Source of the DNA: Cercophora sp. LCS_1 | Lineage: Eukaryota > Ascomycota > Sordariomycetes > Sordariales > Lasiosphaeriaceae | Assembly: GCA_036250225.1 (NCBI GenBank) | Contig: JAPZLL010000013.1 | Coordinates: 434,001-498,000 of the forward strand | Direction of reading: 5' to 3' | DNA length: 64,000 nt | Shown here: positions 56,718-64,000 of the stretch, one piece after another | How positions within the stretch are numbered: the first letter of the stretch is position 1 | Layout: each line of letters starts with the position of its first letter | Translations under genes and position numbers: made by a program | Notes under the pieces: generated by a model | Told to the model about the DNA's origin: nothing | Database searches by the model: none | What the model saw: the letters and a program-made list of their open reading frames with translations, nothing else

Positions 56718-59700
56718 AGTGACGTGCGATCAGTGAAAAATCGGTTCGGTGGTGCAAGTGGCCGCAGAAAGGAAGAATGAAGTCATCAAAACATATAGGT
56801 AAAAATGAGGCAGCTGCGCTACCTAGCAGCGTTGGTTTTCGCTGCGGTCTCGTCAAGGTAGCGGTCCGGATGTACGCACGCCTGAGGACTGACTTTGCAA
56901 AGTGGCCCGGGGGAAAAATGACGACAACCGGGAAAGCGCGAGGATGGCGGTTCTAATGACGACACTGCCTGGCTTTCCATTTCAAAGAGCCCCCGGCGCT
57001 CAGACCACCTCCACCCTGGACCCACTCTTCGGTCTCCTCTTGCCTTTACCAATCCTATATATCGACTCCTTTTCGCCTTCCCAATCACGAAATGCCATCG
57101 CGATCGCGGATTCAAATGCGAATCTCTGCATTATCCACATGGTCGAATTTCATAGGGGCAACTGCTACTTTGCCAATTTCTTCGCTGCTGCCCTCCATCC
57201 TCGCCGGTAAGCCTTGTCACGAGTCACGGACGCCTGTTTTGGGCGTCGACACTGGTGGCTGGTTCTGGACAGTGTGGGGCACTGTGTACGTATATTGCGA
57301 CGGGGGCATTGCGCAACACCCACAGCAACGCCAGCCGCCTGCGTCAAACTCGAGATGCATACCGCCGGTATGCTTGTCCGGGGTCGTGCGTTTGGCTTCA
57401 CGAATTTTCCCTGCTTTCGAGTCTTCAGGTGCAGCAATCGACGCTCCATAGGTTCTTGCACGCAAGCTACACTACACCAGCCGTCTTCGCGACGCTGATC
57501 ACAGATACTAAATCAACACGACGTTCTAAAAGTATCGGGGAGGGGCTCTGCGCCCTCCGCCAACCTGGACTTGTGCCGGTCGTGTGTCCGGGCCAGACCT
57601 CACGGTTGACTTTTTACGATGTTGCCTCGCAGCCAATATTCCGAGTCCGGCCCTCCAAAGAAGGCTTGACAGCCATCTAGAATGTCGAAGGGTGTGTGTG
57701 CTCGTCTGTCCCAAGTTGGTCTCGACCCCTCCAACCAAGTCGGGCGCTACGCAAGAAATTGCCAGTTGGCAAAATGAACCCACTCGACGGGCGCGGAACG
57801 CTTGTTTGGGTGGGGCACACTGTTCCGGACCCAAATTCACCAGAACGTCGCAATCCCCAACAAATGCGCCGCGAAGCCAAACGAAAAAGTGTTATGGGTG
57901 GCTTTCTCCCTCGCGTAGAGGTAAAGATGTATACGAAGAGTCAATCAGGGAAAACCTTGATACCAGGTATGCGACTTTGCGGTCGCGATCATCGCAAATT
58001 CCGCACACGAGAGGATCGGATGCTTTCGAACAAAAAAAAAAGGCTCGCGTCATTCCAAGTCCCCAGGATGATGTCACCGATATCACACAGTGCGAACTAG
58101 AACCGCACCCCCGCCGGCAACTCCCTGACGGTCTGGATGATTTACGTCTCCGATGCTTTGTGCGCGATAGACAACAACCGCCGTCGAAGTCATTCATCCC
58201 ATTGTGCGTCTGTTTGTTTTTGTTCTGGAAAACAATCATGCCCCCCAAAGTCAATGAGCGCCTCGTGCTCACCAAAGTCAATGACCCCTCGAGGCCCCTC
58301 CCACCAGCATGTTCCTCGGCGACGAAGCTAACGGTAGAGCGGTCTGGGCAAACCCAACGGCGAAGGAGGAGGCACGGAGGGACAAATCTCGATGAAAGTC
58401 CTTCAAAAAAAAAAAAGGGGGGGCCTCGCAGCGCACCCAATGGCGATGCGAAGCGTCCCTTCTGCGCGCTTGCCTATCAGTTCCAATTAGCAAAAAGAAA
58501 AGGGTTTTGCAAGAAGGGATCCGAACAGGGAGCGGCAGCAAAATGGGCTGGTCCCCGTTCGCCTGGCTGTCGGCATGCACTGGCATGCAGCCCCTATTTA
58601 CCATTCGCTTCTTCGTTTGTGGGGTACCCTGGAGGGTGTCCCGAGTCCGCGACTGGCTTCGTTTGCGGCCCATGCATGAGCCGCCCACAATTATTGATCG
58701 ACCGCCCGCGACGGTTTGGCCCAAAGTCCGATGCGACCCTTTTTTCCTCCAACTGCTTTGAAATAATAGCCTCGACGATGATTGTGGCGAACTGGCGGGC
58801 TCACGTCAGATAGCGACTCGCCGAAACTTTGTCAGTCATGGACTGGAAACAAGGCGTTGTATGTGGTGTTGTTATTCATAGCCCTTCGACAATCGACAGC
58901 TGTCAAGCAAACGGTCGATCATACGCTCTTGAAAAAGCACACCCCTCCTGCTGGTCCGCTCGGCGCGTTTTGTGTGTTGCTGCTGCGTTGGTTTTCTCTG
59001 TTGCACCTTTCTACTTCCCCGCGTGGGGTTGGGTATCCGACGTGGTTTTGGGGCTGCGCGGCATGCGCAAGCGCAAGCACAAGCACCACTGAAGAGGTGG
59101 GAGAAAACGTGACTGCCTCGATTCTGAGGCACACTCGCACGCGCGCTGCAGCGCTGTGGCTTTCCAGGAACCCGGGCTCCCTATCCGAGACAAGCTGTCG
59201 CTCGGCGCCGCACCTCACCAGGCCAAGAGCCGCTGGAGCCGCTGACGTCGGCGGGGTATACGGGGTTTTACTTGTTGGAGCTTTGCTCGGTTGCAGCCGA
59301 GGACTTTTGATGGCGCGCCGGTACGAAACTTTTGTCAAACTTTGACGCCGCCGTGAGTTCAGCAATTGAGGGGGATATCCTCAACATGGCTTCCATTCTC
59401 GCCTACCGAATTGGGGACGGCTCCGGCGCGGCTTGTCGTCGATTTCCGGGCTGCAGACGCCCGGCTCGTATTGGCCGCCGGCGTGGGTTGTGGCGAGCGG
59501 CGGATGCGCTCAACAATTTTGTGGTTGCGCCGAGCTGAGTGGTCGAGGATAAGGTTTGCGATGACAAGGTTTGCGAGATTCTTTTATGGGGATTTCTCAA
59601 AGTTCAGTATTACTTCCGCGTCTTTGTGCATGGATGCGCTCGAAGACGGGCAATCCAGCAACCTGTGGCCGTAGCCCCCCTGACAGCTCAACAACAGGGC

Positions 59701-60295
59701 AATCTTTCCTGGTGATTAAACATGGCACTTGCGGCCTCACCTCTCCTTTTTTTCGCTTGCTTGATACACCTTCACTGCGGTATACACAAACCGTCACCCC
59801 GCTTGGACAAGTAGCCCTTCAGCCCTGACAGGGCCTCGTCGTGAGTTGTGCGCAACGTGCACTCAGCCCACGCCTTCGTGGTTGTAGGGTAGCCAGAAAC
59901 ACCAAGGAGGACAACTCTACGCGCAGAGAACAACCCCTCGTTTGGACGATCCTAGATGATGGACCTCTCACATTCGACCTGCGCCACTGTGGCCGAGCGG
60001 AAGTAACGGTGGGTGTCTTAGTAGTATGAACCAGGTAGAAACCGATATACCAGGTCCAAGGTCCGCTATCCTAATGATATAAACAGCCTTGTCAAAGCCC
60101 AGTTGACCCTAACGAACACCAGACCGCTTACAACATCCTCAAGCAGACAAAGTAACAACTGGGCGGAGATTCCGGAGTCTTACCGAAATCCTTTGAGCGC
60201 CAATTGGCCGCCCAATCCTAAACACAAGTTCAAACCGCAACCACAACACCAACACTGACATCAACCGCCAAAACAAAAACAAAGGGGGAGCCAAA
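56718..60295. other. 3.6-kb intergenic region between atf1 and the HET remnant
   Basis: Probably the long atf1 leader and promoter on the left, then DNA without recognisable genes. A 409-codon plus-strand frame (57584-58813) is open but has no family character and was rejected as a gene. An A10 run lies near 58031 and an A11 run near 58407. Confidence 0.5.
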
Positions 60296-61544
60296 ATGTC
60301 CTGCCCAATCTGCAACCGCCTAGCGGGCGCCCGTCCCCTCGAGCCAATCGGCGCATCAGCCACTCTCTCCTCCCGCAACCACACCACCCCAGCCCTCCCC
60401 TGGCCAACACTCACCACCTCCGCAACCACCTGTCCCGTCTGTGCCATCCTCCTCCGCGACATCCTCGGTTGTCTAGATCAGCACGGCATCTCTCCATCAC
60501 AAATATCCACAATTACAATCACCTTCTTGTACCAAGACTGGGTCGACGAGAAGCAGAATGCAACAAAGAGATGCGCCTGCAGCTCGTCTCGGGCGAATAC
60601 TTTGACATTGAACTTTTCTGTACCGAGGGGGATGACTGTCCCGTTACAGGATCGTGGGAGTCCATCCCCACTGCCGACAGGACGTCGGGCCACACGGGGT
60701 CAGCTGCCGCTATGGACGTTGCAGAGGCGTGGATGGAAGAGTGTCTGTCGGAGGAGGAGGACGAGTTCTGCGATGCCCCCGAGGAAGCGGAACTACCGAC
60801 CAGGGTGGTTGATGTGGGCGCTGAGGATGGGGTGATTCGACTAGTTGAGGGAGAGGGGAGGGTGACGCGCTATGCTTGCTTGAGTCACTGCTGGGGAAGG
60901 AGCAAATCATCACGACGACGATGGAGACGTACGAGGAGAGGAAGCGGGAGATTAAGACAGAGGAGCTGTCGAGGACTTTTGCGGATGCGGTGGAGATGAC
61001 GAGAAGGTTGGGGCTGAGGTATATCTGGATCGACTCGCTGTGTATTATCCAGGATGACCTAAGTGATTGGAGGGTTGAGTCGGCCAAGATGTGTGATGTT
61101 TACAGCAGGGCGTATTTGACGCTGGCTGCGACGCATTCAAATGATGGGAGGGCCGGCTTGTTTCGGGAGACACCCGATTTCGAGGTCAATGGGACCACGG
61201 CAGAGGGGGAGGAATATCGCATCTTTTTTCGGGAGAGGGTTGATCATCATCTTGAGGAGAGCGGGGATGACTATCGCGCCTCAATCGGTCATCCGACCAA
61301 GAAGCACTACCCCATTCTTACCAGGGCTTGGGTGTACCAGGAGCGTCTTCTATCGACTCGGGTGCTGCATTTTGGGCGGTATGAGCTGTTCTTTGAGTGT
61401 CGGTCTGAGGTTAGATGCGAGTGTGGTGGCATTGGGTGGCATGGCTCTTCGGCTGCCGCGCCGACACTGATCCCCAGCCCCCAAACTGTTGGTAGATTCT
61501 TCAGTCCCGCATATCCCAAATACCATTGGCCATCTCGCAGGTAA
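60296..61544 (+). pseudogene. Broken HET (heterokaryon incompatibility) domain gene
   Basis: HET proteins trigger cell death or growth arrest on contact between unlike fungal individuals. The coding similarity is split over three frames. The first starts at 60296 with paired cysteines (MSCPICNRL; TTCPVCAILLRDILGCLDQH). The second runs from about 60560 (MRLQLVSGEYFDIELF; acidic spacer; RYACLSHCWG). The third runs from about 60897 (KEQIITTTMETYEERKREIK; RYIWIDSLCIIQDD; SRAYLTLAATHSNDGRAGLF; LTRAWVYQERLLSTRVLHFG). All three HET signature blocks are present. Both frame changes are in the same direction and fit a one-base loss each; no usable introns span them. The similarity stops near 61495, about where an opposite-strand open frame begins, so the C-terminal part is missing. 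It is either a true pseudogene or two assembly errors plus a short gene. Confidence 0.8.
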
Positions 61545-61917
61545 TATCGCTAAAGGCGTCGGGCGTCAGGTCGTGCGATAGGACGACGCGGATGACGTAG
61601 GGCGTTGCTACTACCGAGTCGAGCGTGAGCTTGTGCTGGGCTACCACGCGAATAATGTGGTGCAGTAAAGCCTCTATGGGAAACTGGCGGGCGGCGCGGT
61701 AGACGCAATGCACAGTGTCGATATGTAGGTTTGTAACTACAAGGTCGACAGCGGGAGGGCCCGCATACTCTTCGTGGTTGGTCGCATCACGTAGCTCCCC
61801 TGTGGCGCGGTCGCAGTATTTGCCGGGAGTGTTGGCTTCGCCGTGCCACCCCGGCGCGTGAAATTCGAGGGGGTGCGACGTGGTAGCGTTGGGGTTGATT
61901 CCTTGGGTGAGGGGCAC
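61501..61917 (-). CDS. Unassigned minus-strand open frame, possible gene fragment
   Basis: Reading leftwards, a 138-codon frame has coding-like character: GINPNATTSHPLEFHAPGWH, YCDRATGELRDATNHEEYAG, VDLVVTNLHIDTVHCVYRAA and KLTLDSVVATPYVIRVVLSH. It ends with a stop at 61501. The frame stays open upstream through GGVPLTQG, preceded by GGGTTAG, a possible 3' splice site, so it may be the last exon of a gene whose other exons are lost or unrecognised. Its 3' end lies where the HET similarity ends, suggesting a rearrangement junction. No family was recognised. Confidence 0.4.
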   Translation of the reverse strand: MPLTQGINPNATTSHPLEFHAPGWHGEANTPGKYCDRATGELRDATNHEEYAGPPAVDLVVTNLHIDTVHCVYRAARQFPIEALLHHIIRVVAQHKLTLDSVVATPYVIRVVLSHDLTPDAFSDITCEMANGIWDMRD

Positions 61918-62738
61918 ACCACCCTAACCCACCGATTAAAACCTCACCCCAACAAACTCCGCTGAATGTAACAGGGCGGCCGGGTCACTTACAGCCTGCT
62001 GTCAATGGTTTGTTTGTTGCACTTTTCTTATATTTGTTTTTGGTGTTTAGATGAGCCACTTTATTGTTGTTTGCAGGAGTGGAAAAAGAAAACCCTTGAA
62101 ATAAGAGAGTCAGCCCTTTTAGATCTTTCCGTTGGTGAGGATATGTCTCCATGTTCAACAGCTTTGAGTTCGACGTGTGCGCGCCCTCGTGCCATGTTGA
62201 TGCAGTCGTTGAACCTTGGCTGCGATCTCGACCGCGCCATTGAGGCTATTGCCAGCCTCCGATGTAACGACTGGTTGCGACGGATCGGGGGCAGATTCTC
62301 GGGGTTTCTTTTGCGATAGCCTCGTTGTTTTGATGCCCGCAGACAAGATAGTCTGGTTCGAGGCTGGTTCGGGGAAGGCCAGTCTGCGGCGTTCATCTTT
62401 ACCATCACGCCAGTCGGCATTTCGATCTGTAGCTAACCAGCAGAGGAGGGTCGATTTACTGGGGTTGCTTTTAGGCATTACTAAAGCCCCACTGTAGAGA
62501 GGATTTATGGAGTTGCGAACGCAACATCAAACAGGCATCAAAACGTCTAGCGCCTGAGTGGCCAACAACGTCACTCCCGCGTCTTTGTTATCCTGGTTGC
62601 TTACGTCCCCCTTCCTCCAGGGCGCCAAGCACGCGATACCCACAACTATTCTCTTGCTCGTTTGGTTCGCTCAGTGACACTCGTTGAATTCTTGCTTCTC
62701 TGAACGATAGTCCGCATCGTTCGCTGTGCATCACGGCC
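61545..62738. other. Intergenic region
   Basis: Apart from the minus-strand fragment to 61917, about 800 bases without accepted coding sequence before the phosphotransferase-like gene. A bidirectional run of short frames at 62005-62497 was judged not coding. Confidence 0.45.
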
Positions 62739-63682
62739 ATGACACTCGGAGACATGGCATTTGAAGATGGGGCCGAGCCACCCCCCTCTCCCAGCCGTTC
62801 AATAAGCCCAATCGGCTTCAAAGAACTGCTGAAGCGGAAAATGAAGCAAATGGGACGCCCCGTATCCCCTGATGAGGAGGTTCCGGTGGACTGTGGCGAA
62901 GGCTCGAGAAAAAAAACATTGCCCAGTCATGGACTGACACAACCTCGCAGACACCGTCGTTCTGTACAAGATACCGGGGCGCGTAGTTACGCTCCATCCA
63001 GGCAATATAGTCAAAAAGTCGGGCAAATCGATCAATTTCCAAGAAGTTGATGCGCTTTGCCGAAAAGGCCGGGCTTCCTGTACCCCATGTGCATGGCACA
63101 GAGAAGACCGCAGGTGGCAGAAAGCATATATCGATGGACTACATCGAAGGCCAGCCGCTCTCTAAGATCTGGCTAGAGTTATCAGCCCATCAAAAGCAGG
63201 TTATCGCCAAGCAGCTGCGAGAAATACTGTTGGTCATGCGAGCACTCCCGGCTCCGGGCTCATACGTCGGCGACTGTGCCGGAAATCACGTCTATGATGC
63301 CCGCTCGTACTTTTCAAACACTGGCCCTGCATGCCGCGACGAGCAAGGGTTCAACGATTTCCTCCTCTCCGGCCTCTTCAGAAAGATACCATTGCCGGTT
63401 CGCGCAGCATTCGCCGGGTGCCTCCGCAGCGATCATCGAATCGTGTTTACACACGGGGACTTGGCACCCAGAAACATCATGGCCCGGGACTGCAAGATTA
63501 TCAGCATCATCGACTGGGAGGAAGCCGGGTGGTACCCCGAGTACTGGGAATATGTCAAGTTTCTCGACCGTTCCTCGACTGAAGATGGGGATTGGGGGGA
63601 CTACACCGACCTTATCTTCCAACAAAGCTACTCTGATGAATTGGTGTGCTATACTGCCATGTCTAGATGGTACGCGCCGTAA
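62739..63682 (+). pseudogene. APH/choline-kinase-like phosphotransferase gene with a frameshift
   Basis: Member of the aminoglycoside phosphotransferase (protein-kinase-like) family, greatly expanded in filamentous fungi and of mostly unknown substrate. Model: exon 62739-62892, intron 62893-62950 (CTGAC branch, CGCAG end), exon 62951-63682. Seen: SPIGFKELLKRKMKQMGRPV, then after the intron the glycine/lysine-type N-lobe VVLYKIPGRVVTLHPGNIVK and KSINFQEVDAL. At about 63050 the frame changes to RFAEKAGLPVPHVHG, ISMDYIEGQPLSKIW, the catalytic loop FTHGDLAPRNIM and the metal-binding IIDWEEAGWYPEYWEYVK, ending SRWYAP. All catalytic motifs are intact, so the defect is a single frame change. No intron fits it. 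The intron position is inferred. Confidence 0.7.
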
Positions 63683-64000
63683 AAGCGGGTCTTTGGTGAG
63701 AGTTGATCAGAAGAACGCGAACCCGCTGGTTGTCCATCGAGGAACAGTTGGCGAAGAACCACGAGGCACAGCTTACTCTGGCGACCATCTATCCCAGAGA
63801 ACTCCACACAGTTAGAGAGAATTCAGAAACTACCCAGAGACCAGCGTCTCGGCGGCTGGAGCTATCCGAACCAGAACCCACCCTTACAAATCGGACCCTG
63901 GGATGCGATGTGCGGTGTCTCGGGATCACGGCGACCTGCTCTTGGGATTTTAGGCGTGGAGAGAGGTTGATCATCTATGGAAAGCTAATGCCATCAGCGA
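63683..64000. other. Right edge, no gene seen
   Basis: 318 bases after the phosphotransferase-like gene, with no accepted coding frame. Confidence 0.5.

Noticed and set aside
57584..58813. Plus-strand open frame of 409 codons
   Set aside because: No recognisable domain, composition varies abruptly, it contains runs translated from A-tracts, and it lies in the probable atf1 upstream region. Long open frames arise by chance in GC-rich DNA.
59989..60000. GTGGCCGAGCGG, resembling the D-arm of Leu/Ser tRNA
   Set aside because: No matching acceptor stem, anticodon arm or T-loop (GGTTCRA) at the required distance.
60540..60900. Introns as an explanation for the HET frame changes
   Set aside because: The largest GT-AG interval available at either site is under 30 bases and lacks a branch site, below the smallest intron (45 bases) found in this window.

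Overview
The window looks like nuclear DNA of a filamentous ascomycete, most likely a sordariomycete and perhaps one of the Sordariales. The signs are short GT-AG introns (45 to 149 bases, often with a CTGAC or CTAAC branch site), GC-rich coding sequence, CT-rich leaders, and fungal single-copy genes in no functional order. They include filamentous-fungal markers: an EsdC homologue, a COP9 subunit, a PKA regulatory subunit with the RRTSVSAES pseudosubstrate, a secreted agmatinase-family enzyme and a HET-domain gene. No operons, CRISPR arrays, intact transposons or convincing tRNA genes were seen. Exon models were built by hand from reading frames and splice signals; reading-frame phase closes in every model listed as intact.

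Layout. 1-444: 5' end of the PKA regulatory subunit gene (minus strand, runs off the left edge). 445-5441: gene-poor DNA with an outward-facing pair of diverged repeats, a perfect hairpin and possible remains of a minus-strand gene. 5442-17850: housekeeping block with a Cdc50 flippase subunit (+), SPT16 of FACT (-), COP9 subunit 3 (+), RPA1 (-) and an amidohydrolase (+). 17851-27866: sparse; a 77-residue small protein (+), a cytochrome b5-like protein (-), a GPI-anchored PLC-like phosphodiesterase (-) and a SUR7/PalI membrane protein (+). 28190-37576: a large intronless orphan protein (-), EsdC (-), an HD-domain hydrolase (+) and a GPI-anchored Ser/Thr-rich protein (-). 39207-46991: a nine-exon secreted agmatinase-family gene (-) and a 1108-residue disordered protein (+). 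47784-56717: U1 snRNP protein C (-) and the p24 protein Erv25 (+) share a short promoter; then SDH assembly factor 2 (+), kinetochore DSN1 (-) and the bZIP regulator ATF1 (-). 56718-64000: accessory-looking DNA with a broken HET gene, an unassigned minus-strand fragment abutting its cut end, and a phosphotransferase-family gene carrying a frameshift.

Shared themes. SPT16 and RPA1 act in chromatin and DNA replication, and RPA1 has an MCB-like ACGCGT element upstream. U1-C acts in splicing, DSN1 in chromosome segregation, Erv25 and Cdc50 in secretion and membrane traffic, and PKA-R and ATF1 in signalling and stress. The most unusual items are the 907-residue orphan with a duplicated WFP/WR module, the 70-bp tandem duplication beside the RPA1 start, the decayed HET locus, and the inverted repeat pair near the left end.
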